DNA of 64,000 nt, taken from positions 4,377,501 to 4,441,500 of the forward strand of contig JAEOAD010000005.1 in NCBI GenBank assembly GCA_036365145.1. Direction: 5' to 3'. The notes under the pieces were generated by a model. That model was not told the origin of the DNA and did not search any database. It saw only the letters and a list, made by a program, of their open reading frames with translations. The translations under genes and the position numbers were made by a program. Source of the DNA: Orientallactaga sibirica (lineage: Eukaryota; Chordata; Mammalia; Rodentia; Dipodidae). Below are positions 12,466-22,700 of this stretch, piece after piece. Each line of letters opens with the position of its first letter. Position 1 is the stretch's first letter.

Positions 12466-12961
12466 GAAGATTTTTTTTAAAAGGAAGTAAAGTTGGGACA
12501 GTTAATTCCTATATCACCTTGACTGGATCAGAAATCAAGTTAAGAAAAATACTAAATACTCGGATGGGTCTGTGAAGGTATTTTCAGGAAAATAATAACT
12601 GAGCCCAGAGTGGGCAGCCCTTGGTGTGCACTCTCTATAGAAGGAGGTCCCTAGAGAAACAGCTCTGGTTTTCCTCTGTCTGCCTTTAACCCTCACAGGT
12701 GCATGCATCCACTCTGACGCTCCCATCAAAACCCTCAAAACCCTCAAACCCAGACCAACTTGTGAAGCTCCAGGCCCTTTCATAAAAACATTGTTCCGTC
12801 CACACTCAACATAGTCATAAACCAAGGAGATGGCTTTGTCCTCAAAGCCTGGTTCAGTTCCTATGTATTTAAATTCACTAAGAGAATTACATAGAGTAAC
12901 TCCATCCATTCTTATTTTTAAAAACTTTAAAATATCCTGCCTACTAAAACAAGAGTAATAG
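12466..12961. other. Unique stretch
   Basis: No recognised repeat or gene. A minus-strand open frame of 124 codons at 12535-12909 has no recognisable domain. Confidence 0.5.
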
Positions 12962-13490
12962 TCAGTGTTGGTGTCCCGTAAGATGGAAGGATGTGTGGGG
13001 GTCTCTCAGCCCCCCTCTTCATGCAGGAAAGAATTCAATGGAAAGACAGTTTCAGCAGAAGTTTTATTAGCAAAGCAAAGCAGGCACTCCAGAGACAGAG
13101 TGCCTGTCCCCAAAGGCGACGTGACAGCATAGAGGGTTCAGAGTTGTGGATTCTAATGAAGTTTTTACGACTATCCATGAGCTAAATTGACCCTTTTTCC
13201 TCCCAAATCATGGTGGACCACAGCTCCCTTTTATGCTATTTCTTCCAGTGATCCCTATAATATCTCAAGAAAGGGGTGGAATTAGACCCACAATGTAAAT
13301 GACATTATAATAAAGCTGAGGTATTTTAAAGTCTCTTACCCTTCCTTGCTGCACATGTATGGGAAAATGTCCTGTAATATATATATATAGTCTTGCCTCC
13401 CCTCACTCTGGTCCCCAGTGCCCTCCCCAGTAGAGTCCTTAGTGTTCACTGCAGGGTAATTAGGGCCTCTATTAGTAACCTGGGGTAAGG
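12962..13490 (-). mobile_element. LTR-like segment, reverse, family unknown
   Basis: Read on the minus strand, it contains GCTAATAAAACTTCTGC (polyadenylation signal), a run of C and G blocks and an end ACACCAACA at about 12966, as expected for an LTR 3' end. The 5' edge is not defined and no target duplication was found. It could be an ERV LTR plus some internal sequence. Confidence 0.4.
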
Positions 13491-13904
13491 GACTGTACCT
13501 CATGATATTTCTACATGGCTCTTACAATCCTCCCATCCCCTTGGTATAGCCTGGTTGCACCACTGCCTTAAATGCAATCCATGTTTCCACTTACAGGTCC
13601 TCTTTTCAGTGGATCCCTCCATGATTGTCTTTAGAGCTGATCTTAATTTATTTTTGTCCTTAGTCTTTATTGACATCTGATATATTAGAGCTCCTGCTTG
13701 TCTTCCTCCATCACTAGAATGTAAATCCTGTACGGGAGGTATTACGTCTGCCTTTTGTTTTTGCAAGGCTGAAAGGCCGATGCATAAAGAATGACAGACA
13801 TGAATGGCAGGGTGATGGCCAGTCGGTCTCAACTGCTTGTAAGAGTGACTCTCCATGCTTATTAAAGTAATTATTCATATATGTGCTTTTATGGACAGTT
13901 ACTG
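13491..13904. other. Unassigned sequence beside the LTR-like segment
   Basis: It could be the internal part of the neighbouring LTR element or unique DNA. There is no open frame of retroviral size or recognisable motif. Confidence 0.35.
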
Positions 13905-14035
13905 CTCTAAAAATCATTCCAGGCAGTGTGTTCATAAGCTCAATGATGTAGGCATTATTGTATCTATATTAAAGATAGAAATATTAAGTAATGGACCAGA
14001 TAGATAGATAGTAACAATGAATATTGAATCCAGGC
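13905..14035 (-). repeat. MIR-like SINE fragment, reverse
   Basis: ATTGTATCTATATTAAAGATAG, then a decayed 'antisense MIR' order ending GAATATTGAATCCAGGCC. Heavily diverged, with a short GATA repeat inside. Confidence 0.4.
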
Positions 14036-14288
14036 CAGCATGGATTTATGGTAAAAGGAATCAGATAGGAAAGAAGCAAAACTTGGAGAATTGGACATAC
14101 TTTTGATCACTGTTATTCCCTTGGGCAATTAAAATAATAAAGACAGTTAGAAAAACCTGTGGGAGGTTTGAAGCCTGCACTTAGAAATTAAAGAGTGTGG
14201 GGTGAACATCATGAGAGGAATGCTGGATTGGGGGGGGTCAGGAGAAGCTAGATTCTAAGAACTTGCAGAGGAATAAAAATGCAATGAA

Positions 14289-14441
14289 TGGGCTGGAGGG
14301 AAGGCTTAGCAGTTAAGGCATTTGCCTGCAAAGTCAAAGAACCTCAATTCCCCAGGACCCACATAAGCCAGATGCACAAGGTGGCACATGGGTCTGAAGT
14401 TGGTTTTCAGTGGCTGGAGGCCCTGGTGTGCCCATTCTCTG

Positions 14442-14477
<36 letters not shown>

Positions 14478-14483
14478 TCTGTC
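14289..14483 (+). repeat. DIP-like SINE joined directly to an LTR
   Basis: GGGCTGGAGGGAAGGCTTAG head, GCACAAGGTGGCAC at 14374-14387, and a (TCTCTG)n then (CT)n tract. No A-rich tail follows; the sequence passes straight into reversed LTR sequence at about 14484. The SINE tail and the outer end of the LTR are therefore both missing. Confidence 0.85.
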
Positions 14484-14730
14484 TCCATGATGGTAGGGAA
14501 AAACATGGCAAAGCAGAGGCTGAACATCACCTCCTGACCAATATTAGGTAAATGACCGCAGGAGAGTGTGCCAAACACCTGCAAGGGAAAGCTGACTATA
14601 ATAACCATAAGCCAAAACCCAACAACACACCTTCTTCAGTAAGGATCAACTTCCCAGATTGCCATCAGGTTGGGATCAGTCATTCAGAACGCATAAGTTT
14701 ATGGGGAAATCTGAATCCCACCACCATATT
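14484..14730 (-). mobile_element. 3' LTR of a MaLR (MT) provirus, truncated
   Basis: Reverse MT-type LTR sequence (CCATGATGGTAGGG, GAGAGTGTGCCAAACACC, then GGGGAAATCTGAATCCC). About the first 90 bases seen in the full copies at 15782 and 55822 are missing at the left edge. It pairs with the LTR at 15782-16125. Confidence 0.75.
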
Positions 14731-15781
14731 CTGCCCCTGACTAGCCCCCATAAATTCATGAGCATCCATGGCATGAAATGCAATACATTCATCCTAACTT
14801 TAAAAGTCCCCGTAGATCTGATCAATCCCAATGATGTTCAAATATCCCCTTAGTTCAAAATCTCTTAACTGGGCCATATTGCAAATATCTATATTTGCAT
14901 AAAATAACCATTCACACTGCAAAAGTTGGCATTGAGCATAGTTTAAACCAATACAAGTTTTAAAACAAACGGAATGGACATCAAGTTCCATAGCTCTAAA
15001 TCCAACATCCCTAACCAGTCTCTAAAGTTCAAATTGCATCTCTCTAGCTAGATTTCTCAAAGCTGGGGGAATAAGTCCAAGATGGAAGCTTTCCTTGGCA
15101 GCCAGTGCATAGTCCTGGCATCTCCACTGGGTCTCCATGCAGGGACTTCCAATAACCCTACTTCACATTGACCATGGCCATTTCCAAACAAATAAAACCA
15201 CATTGCAAATCTAATGACCCTGTCTTTCTTGAATTTGGTCTACGTCCATAGTACTAGGTGTGCCACCAACATTAATCCAGAGGGGAATAGAGCCAACTCT
15301 GAAGAGCAGGACACGCCTTCAGCATTCAACAGTCCCCGCCCCCCCTTTTCTTTTTGGCTGAACCAATACAGATCAGCTGGCCCAGTCCCAATAGCTATAA
15401 TCTCTGAAACAATTGCAGCTGAACAGCAGGAGTTTCAGCCCAAAGATTTCATTCCTTTCTGTGGAATATCCAACTGCTCACACCAGTCCACTTCTGCACA
15501 ACACAACCCCGCACAAGTACTCAGGACACAGGAAGCAGAATGCATGAAATTTTATTTCTTTCTTCCCCTCATAAACCAAATCTCACAGTTCTTACTGTAT
15601 TCAGGTCTTTCAACTCTGACCAGAATGGTCCATGAAACTCTGCCTTGGTACTGCAAAGCATCTCTTAGGCCCAGGTTTCAAATTCTTCCAGTTCCTCCCA
15701 CAAATCAGTTCCAAAAGGCCCAAAACCACACAGTCAGTTTTCTAGCAGCAACAATCTCATTTCTCTGGTACCAAATTCTAC
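14731..15781 (-). mobile_element. Internal region of the MaLR provirus, non-coding
   Basis: About 1.05 kb between two like-oriented LTRs. On the minus strand, immediately after the 5' LTR, TGGTACCAGA (15764-15773) fits a tRNA-Leu-type primer-binding site as in ERVL/MaLR elements. The rest (AATCCCAATGATGTTCAAAT, TTGAATTTGGTCTACGTCC) resembles rodent MaLR internal sequence I recall. MaLR internal regions are known to lack functional genes, and none is seen here. The 231-codon frame at 15214-15909 is antisense and taken as chance. Confidence 0.7.
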
Positions 15782-16125
15782 TGCTGCAGTTAGCTTCACA
15801 CTGCTGGCAGAAAGTACCCAACCAAAAGCAACTGATGGGTGGAAAGGAATTATTTTGGCTTACTGACTCCAGGGTAAAGCCCATAATGGCAGGGGAAAAT
15901 ACGGTATGAGCAGAGAGTGGACATCACTTTCTGGCCAACACCAGGTAGACAACAGCAGCAGGAGAATATGCCAAACTCTGGCAAGGGAAAGCTGGCTATA
16001 ACACCCAAAAGACCACACCCCAAAATACACCTCCACCAAGGCTCTAATACATAAATTTCCATCAGCTGGGAATCAAGCATTCAGAATATATAAATTTATA
16101 GGGGACACCTGAATCAAACAGCCAT
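15782..16125 (-). mobile_element. 5' LTR of the MaLR (MT) provirus
   Basis: It starts TGCTGCAGTTAGCTTCACAC and runs through TATTTTGGCTTACTGACTCC to CTGAATCAAACAGCCATA. The same element class as 9612-10044, but reversed, with scattered differences. Confidence 0.8.
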
Positions 16126-16194
16126 ATATGTATATAAAATTCTGCATATCATTGAAAGCATATGATATTTGTCTTGCTGAATTTGAGTGAATTC

Positions 16195-16395
16195 ATTAGA
16201 ATCTGTGTCAGCATATACTAAAAGACACCTGCACATCCACATTTATTGTTGCTATTCATAATAAAAAAGAAATGGAAATAGCCTAGATCCTATTACTAAA
16301 AGAAGGGATAAAGAAAATGTGCTGTATATAAACACAATGGAGTTCCCTTTGATCATAAAGAAAAATGAAATTATGAAATTTCCAAGCATTTTTAT
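16195..16395 (+). repeat. Ancient L1M fragment
   Basis: Words such as GGGATAAAGAAAATGTGCTG, TATATAAACACAATGGAGT and AAAGAAAAATGAAATTATG follow the L1 ORF2 3' end. The frame is lost. Confidence 0.65.
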
Positions 16396-16649
16396 ATTAA
16401 AAAAAAAAAACACAGTACCAATGTTGGCTTCTACTAATGGCAGATTGGAAGCCCTTGGTCAGTATCACTGTCAGCTATTGAGGATGTGAAGGACAGGCAG
16501 GGGTGACACATGAAGGAATGACAGAAAGAGGCATGGAAGCATCCACACAGAACCTCTGCCTCAACAACCCTACTTAGTTTGACAGTGATGATTATCCAGC
16601 CTATCAGGGGCAGAACCACTCCACAAAGACACTGACACTACACAGAGGG
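16396..16649. other. Unassigned stretch
   Basis: An A-run at 16399-16411 is followed by unassigned sequence. No gene. Confidence 0.4.
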
Positions 16650-17025
16650 TATTGTAGAAAGTTTCACGTTGCTGAGTTGAACATCTAAACGAGGCACAAT
16701 TTCTGGGAGGAAGGGATTTATTTTGTGCTTACGGATCCAGGAGGAAGTTCTATCAGTGGTGGAAGAAGCTGCTTCCGTATATCCAAGCAGAGAGAGAAAC
16801 TGCAGCAAGCAGACACCAGCACACACACAAAAAACAGCAAGCAGCAGGGACGCCTGCAGAGCTCCAGCCTCTCTGCACACTTTTGGCTGGAAATCAGATC
16901 TGTCCCCAAACATACCTTAGGGCTGGACCCCAGTGACTCTTCCTCCAGCCAGGTGGTTGGAGACCCCAATTACAAGCTTTAATGAAACACCTGAGTCTAT
17001 GGGGGACATACATTAAACTACCACA
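16650..17025 (-). mobile_element. Solo LTR, ORR1/MT-like MaLR
   Basis: The minus strand begins TGTGGTAGTTTAATGTATG and contains CCCCCATAGACTCAGG, both typical of rodent MaLR LTRs. Identical GAGGG lies at 16645-16649 and 17026-17030, a perfect 5-bp target duplication. A diverged subfamily relative to the other MT copies. Confidence 0.75.
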
Positions 17026-17794
17026 GAGGGGTCACTGGACTAAAGGAAAACCATTAGGAGAGAAACACCGCAGTGAGAATGGTAGCACAAATTAAGGGTG
17101 CAGTAAAGAGGGAAAGCCCCAGGCCCTTTGACCTATTCACTCCCCTGATGCAAAGTCATAATAACCAAAGAACCACCAGTCAACAAGACACCCCCATGTC
17201 ATATGTTGTCCAATCAGGCTTCTGATACCTCAGTCTCACTTATAAGCAGACATCATAGGATACTGGATAAGAAGGAAAATCCCTTCACATGAAAGATACA
17301 GACCAAAACAAATCAAAGAAAGAGACCAAGACAAATCAGTGTGAAAACAAACCTGAAATAGAGAAGTAATATTATACAAATCTCTAATGAACATCCACGG
17401 GAAATGAGATAATATTTCACCTCATGAAACATGAAAACTATTATGTGAATGTATATGTGCATGTATTATAATTATGAAGTGCCAATGCACTCAGTGATTG
17501 ACAATCATAGAAATAAAGCAGATAATAGACTGTGGTTGAGCAAGCAAAGACAACAGCACCAAATTTAGTATAATAAAAAAGAACTGGAAAAAAGAAAAAG
17601 TAGAAGAAACTTAGGAATGTTAAACATAGAAACAGCTAAATTGCTTGACCAAACTTCAATGCTTAAGAGAAGAGAGAAAATTAGAAGAAGGAATTATCAA
17701 GTTATAAACTAAAATTTTGTAGTTATTTTTAAGTTTTTTTTTTTTTAGTTAAATGGCAAGGATAATGCCATCCAAGTAAGAAAGAAAGCTCCCA
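17026..17794. other. Unassigned AT-rich stretch before an L1 3' end
   Basis: A-rich sequence with many GAAA words. It may be more decayed L1 but I cannot align it. No gene is seen. Confidence 0.4.
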
Positions 17795-18487
17795 ACGGGT
17801 GCAATAGTGCCATGTCTGCTCTTGGGGTAACCAACTGCTCCATAATTGGACTGAAGGCCCTCTCTATGGGAGGGAATACATACCTGGCACTGAAAAACCT
17901 AAGCAAAAGTCTATGGCAGGGGAGGTCATGAGCCTTAAGGGTATAAAGCCTGCTCTTGTCTGGTTAAATGTATATATTATTCTCACCAAGCGGCCCTGAA
18001 AGCACTATACTTAATGTTCATATTCACATATTAATGCTACTCTCACTTCTGGTTAGAGAAGCTTCTCTTTTCAGATGGCGATGACTACCAGGATGACCCA
18101 AAAAGCAACATAGTGCTGAGAAGAAGGGATGGAGGAGTGCCCAGCACTGAAACATCTCTATCACACCCTCCCAGGCTCAGGGCTGGTTGCAGAAGAGTGG
18201 GCGGATAGAATGGAAGAGCCAAAGGAAGGGTACGACTCCTTACAATGCAACTGTCCAGACAGAAATTGGCCTTGATATCCTTGACTTTGCAATGCCTAGC
18301 AATACCTTCACAAGACCCTCATAATAGGAGAAAAAGATGATGACATCAAATTAAAAGAGAGACTAATGGAGAGAGCGAGGGGATATGATGGAGACTGGAG
18401 TTCCAAAGGGGAATGGGGGAGAGGAGGGAAATATCATATAAGTATAGAAGTTGTCAATAAAAATAAATAAAAGAAAAAAAAAAAGAA
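17795..18487 (+). mobile_element. 5'-truncated rodent L1, 3' UTR and A-tail
   Basis: Collinear with 24700-25405: GCTACTCTCACTT, GAGAAGCTTCTCTTTTCAG, AGGATGATGACATCAAA-like words, GGATATGATGGAGACTGGAG, then CAATAAAAATAAATAAA and an A-run. No ORF2 sequence is attached, so this is a 3' end only. Confidence 0.8.
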
Positions 18488-18908
18488 AGTTCCCATAGCC
18501 AGTTCCTTGCTGCTGAAGTTCTGAAAACCAGTGATAAGGAAAACGCCCTGTAAGTTTCTAAGAGTTTGGGGATGGAGAACGTGTGCAATCAGCCAATTAG
18601 GATTCAGAATGAAAACTCTTACAGAATGAAATGGTACAGAAGGCCCCAAGGATTCTAAATGAAAGTGATTTGTCTATCTCAGAATTTTATATCCAGACAA
18701 CTTTTAAATTACTAGTGACAAAATGACACTTTGAAATATGCAAAGTCTCAAAAAGGTACCTTCTACATCTTTTTCCTCTATGATAGTACCAATCTAGCCA
18801 CATAGAAAGAGGTTCTCAAAAAAAAATGAGAAAGAAAGGTTATCATGTGAAGTGTGAGAGCTATGATAGATCTTCTATGTATATGGAGAGGTTGGAGTAA
18901 GGAAAAAT
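18488..18908. other. Unassigned stretch, perhaps old L1
   Basis: TCAGAATTTTATATCCAG near 18680 resembles an L1M ORF2 word, but too little is conserved for a call. Confidence 0.35.
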
Positions 18909-19123
18909 AATTTTTTTATTTTATTTTATTTTTTTACTTTAGTTATTAGAGACAGAGAGAGGGAAAGAGAAGGAGAGTGAGAATGGTTCACAACAGGGCC
19001 TCCAGCCACTGCAAACGAACTCCAGACGCTTGCGCTCCCTTGTGCATCCGGGACCCGGAGAATCAAACCCGGCTCCTTAGGCTTCGCAGGCATGCGCCTT
19101 AACCGCTAAACTATCTCTCCAGC
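18909..19123 (-). repeat. DIP-like SINE, reverse
   Basis: TTTTATTTTATTT tail, CCAGCCACTGCAAACGAACT body and AACTATCTCTCCAGCCCC reversed head. It retains several CpGs (GACGCTTGCGCTCC, CCCGGAGAATC), suggesting a relatively young copy. Confidence 0.88.
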
Positions 19124-19510
19124 CCCAAGGGAAAATACTGTTAAGGCAAAAAGAAACCCACATAAATGGTTGTGAGCAGGTCACAGGGCTCTTTTCTGGA
19201 GCCCAGTGTTCATTCACTGGTAAAGTGGCAGTTGCTAGGCATGCGTTCTCCGGAAGGGTGCTGGCTGTCCTAAATGCTGCAGTCTCCACAAGTTACTGGC
19301 AACCAACCTTTCCGGAAGAGAACCAGAAGGACTGGGCAGCGGGGGTGCGCGGCCGGGCAGGAGTTTCTCATGGGCTGTTACAAAGTGCTCCGTACCGTAT
19401 CTCCCGCATGCTATGTGAGAGCGCGTCCTCCGAGACTACCTGGCTGCACTTGGCTTTGGGTCTGACTTAAGTGTCACAATAGGAAACCAACAGATGAGGT
19501 TTGAAAAGGA
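19124..19510. other. Unique stretch with a small CpG-dense patch
   Basis: From about 19240 to 19445 CpGs are unusually frequent for this window (CTCCGGAAGG, GTGCGCGGCCGG, GTACCGTATCTCCCGC, GAGCGCGTCCTCCG). No exon or promoter motif is convincing. Confidence 0.4.
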
Positions 19511-19636
19511 CAAAACAAACTCCAGATGCATGCGCCCCTTGGAGCATCTGGCTTTATATGGGTACTGGGGAAGTGAACTCAGTTCCTTAGGCTTGGCAGG
19601 CGAGCACCTTAGCTGTTGAGCTATCTCTCCAGGCCA
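19511..19636 (-). repeat. DIP-like SINE, reverse, tail missing
   Basis: Body AAACTCCAGATGCATGCGCC to the reversed head GAGCTATCTCTCCAGGCC. The A-rich tail and AG tract are absent. Confidence 0.8.
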
Positions 19637-19775
19637 TAATTACAAATTTTTAAGACCAAGGTCTCCTATCTTTCTGTCTCACAGAGGGTCACAGTGAATT
19701 CTGCTGACACCTCTCATTTGACATGTATATTAGGTTATTCAATTATACTGAAATTTGGTTGTTTTAACCTCTCAA

Positions 19776-19956
19776 AGATTTATTTATTTAAGAGAGAGAG
19801 AGAGAGCATGTTACAGCCTCCTGCCACTGCAAATGAACTCCAGATGTGTGTGCCACTTTGTGCATCTGGATTTACATGAGTATTGAGAAATTGAACCTTG
19901 GCCTTCAGACTTTGCAAGCAAGACCCTTTAATCACTACTGAGCAATCTCTCCAGCA
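19776..19956 (-). repeat. DIP-like SINE, reverse
   Basis: AGATTTATTTATTTAAG tail, AG tract, CTGCCACTGCAAATGAACT body and GAGCAATCTCTCCAGC reversed head. Confidence 0.82.
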
Positions 19957-20152
19957 TCTTGTTTTAAACTTGTTAGAAATGAGTGGGCCATTTCACAGAC
20001 TAATGACATTTCTACTGTAAAAAGTTATCTATTATAATGTACCCTTCCATTATCTATTTGTAAAAATAAGCCCCATATAAACCATAAAAAAGACAAGCCA
20101 AAAACATATGAGTTCTTTAGAAATATAGATAAATACCAAGGAGTATAAAGCT

Positions 20153-20339
20153 GTTTTATTTTATTTTATTTATTTTTCAAGCAGAGAGAGAGTGAGAGAA
20201 TGAGCACGCCAGGGCCTCCAGCAGCTATAAGCAAACTCCAGAGGCATGCATCATATTTTATGTGAGTACTGGGGAATGGAACCTGTGGTGTTGGGCTTTG
20301 CAGGCAAGTGCTTAACCACTGAGCCATCTCTCCAGCCCC
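20153..20339 (-). repeat. DIP-like SINE, reverse, internal deletion
   Basis: TTTTATTTTATTTATTT tail to GAGCCATCTCTCCAGCCCC. The body between the ATGCATC and TATGTGAGTA words is shorter than in other copies. Confidence 0.83.
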
Positions 20340-22477
20340 AGGTAGGGTTTCTTGCTTGCCTCTTTGTAGTGAAACACAGAAATGAGGAAGTTTGCTACTA
20401 CTATTCATCCCTCCCTTGCTGACTGACAAGTCCTATTACATCAACATTTTTAATTTTATAAAAAGACTGAAAGATAGCCTTGCTATGCATGTTATCACCC
20501 AAAATGTACCTTTTCATAAATTCTATTAAATTCCTAGTGACATTAAATGTTTAATAGTGAGCTAAATCTATCCTGAAACAATTCACACCCAGAGAACACT
20601 TCTCGCTACAGAAACTGCTGAAAACTAAAGTAGGTCTTTTCTTGCCACCCAGGCCTCTGTGATTCCAGATTCTGATACAGATGGGCCTGTGCGTCTTTAA
20701 TTTGACCCGTGGTGGCAGGGCTCTGCCCAGCACAGCATGACAAGCAGCAGAAATATCAGCTCTGTTTCCTGCCATCATCTCAGCTGAAACCCTGTTCCTC
20801 CCCTGAGGAATCACTAACACCCCCCTTTGCCCTGTGACAGTGACAGCAGCTCTGTGGCCTGAAACCCCCCACGTGGATGCTACTTGTATTTCTACACCCA
20901 ACCTGGGTGCAGCCTCCCCGGCTCTTGCTCTCTCAACGAACACAAGTGTGAAGAAGGCTAGGGGAGTTAGGGTTCAAAGGAAAAGTCTATTTCTTGGGAG
21001 CCCCGAGGGTTTCCAGCCACCTGAGGATGTCTGGAAGAGAAGGAATTTCTATTACTCCTGAAAATAGGTTTATAGCTTTTACTAAAGGTATGTCATCTGT
21101 TTTCTGTTACCCCTGCAGCCACTAATGAAAAAATGAGAGCAGAATGTCCTGTTTCTCTTGTCCTAAAGTCCTCTGGGAGAAAACTGCAGCCTCCTAGGAT
21201 ATGTAAAACAGGGCTTGCTTCATGGCGTCTTCTCCTAGGGCCGGCATGATCCCAGCATCCCTACTGGTAAAGGAAAGGTGGCATCTCCCTGCTCCTCTGC
21301 AGACATCCATAAGACAGAACGTGTGCCATACTGCCCACCTGCCACTGCCCAAACCTGACAAGCTGCTGTGCACATATGAGAGGGCTTGTTATCAGATGGA
21401 AATTGAGGTATTATAATGCCCTTTATATTCTAAATTTCTTCTTCTTTTGAAAAAGTTGTAATCAAGCCCAAAGTATTATTTCGTGAAAAACTTTAAAATT
21501 AAGTTAAAAGGTTTGAAGGGAGATATCACTGATCAGACCCTTTTCAAGAAAGGAGCGCTTGGCCATCATTATCACTCTTATTCAGTACAAAGACACTGTA
21601 TTATCACTAATTTAGAGAGAAAGAAGCAGGAGACCATGAGGTCAACCACATTGGCCCGAGCTGGCGTATCTAAGAGTAGCTAGGGTGTGGAACAATGGTT
21701 CTAACATACTCAGAATGCAGCCTTATTTTTTTATCTCTCTCTGACCCTTACAATGTGTTATTCAGACAAAAAGTCAGACACAAGACTTTGGTCACATGAG
21801 GAAGTTAAAGCCATAGAGTTCACTCATAGCCAGAACTTGGAAATCATATCTGATTGTTTCCCCGTGCAAAAATGTACAAAAAGGGGACTGCGACATCCTC
21901 CTTCTCTGTGACCCACGTCATGGACACCTGACCAGACGTAGTGACAGAGCACAGGGAAGGAGCTAGGGACTCGCCACCTGCGGGTCTACTTCTGACTTCC
22001 TGGCAGAGGACAGAGCCAGCTGTTTCTCAAGCGTGGATTTTCAGAAATGCTAACAATGACCCCCCAGACCATCATTTTCCTCTTAGTGCCCCTCTGCCAA
22101 TTTCCCTAGGTATCTGGTAGCCCACACCCCATTAGAGGCCCATTGAGGAGATTTACTCAGGGAAAAAAACTGTTAAAGGACTTGAGGTATCTTTTCCATA
22201 CATCTGATAGATAAGAAAACCCATGCCTGACCACAAAATGTTCTTCACAATTCCTGAAGCCACAGGACACCTTGCCAGCCACAACCTTCAGGACATAGGA
22301 TTTCCCAAGGCTGTTGTGCTCCAACCTCAGAGGAACCCCAGGCTATCGAATATATTTATTGTCTTCAAGCTTCAAGCAATCTTACTAATCGTCTAGGAGG
22401 AGGGAGGAGGCTCACCGAACTCAATGGGCTCTCTCAGAAGATCTTCTTTTCCAGCTCCATTCAGCTTGAAACTTTCT
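20340..22477. other. Unique stretch
   Basis: About 2.1 kb without a recognised repeat. A minus-strand open frame at 20551-20943 (130 codons) shows no domain or splice context. No gene is called. Confidence 0.5.
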
Positions 22478-22700
22478 TTTCTTAAACAACATTTTCATTA
22501 TTTATTTTATTTGAGAAAGAAAGAAAGAGAAAGAGGCAGATAGAGAGAGAGAATGGATGACCCAGGGCCTCTAGCCATTGCAAATGAACTCCAGATGCAT
22601 GCGCCTCCTTGTGCATCTGGCTTATGTGGGTCCTGGGGAACTGAACCTAGGTCCTTGTAGGCAAGTGCCTTAAGCACAAAGCCACCCCTCTAGCCCTGCA
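22478..22700 (-). repeat. DIP-like SINE, reverse
   Basis: TTATTTATTTTATTTGAG tail, GAAAGAAAG tract, body CTAGCCATTGCAAATGAACT and a diverged reversed head AGCCACCCCTCTAGCCC. Confidence 0.85.

Noticed and set aside
15214..15909. 231-codon plus-strand frame
   Set aside because: It lies antisense to the internal region and LTR of a MaLR provirus and has no recognisable domain.
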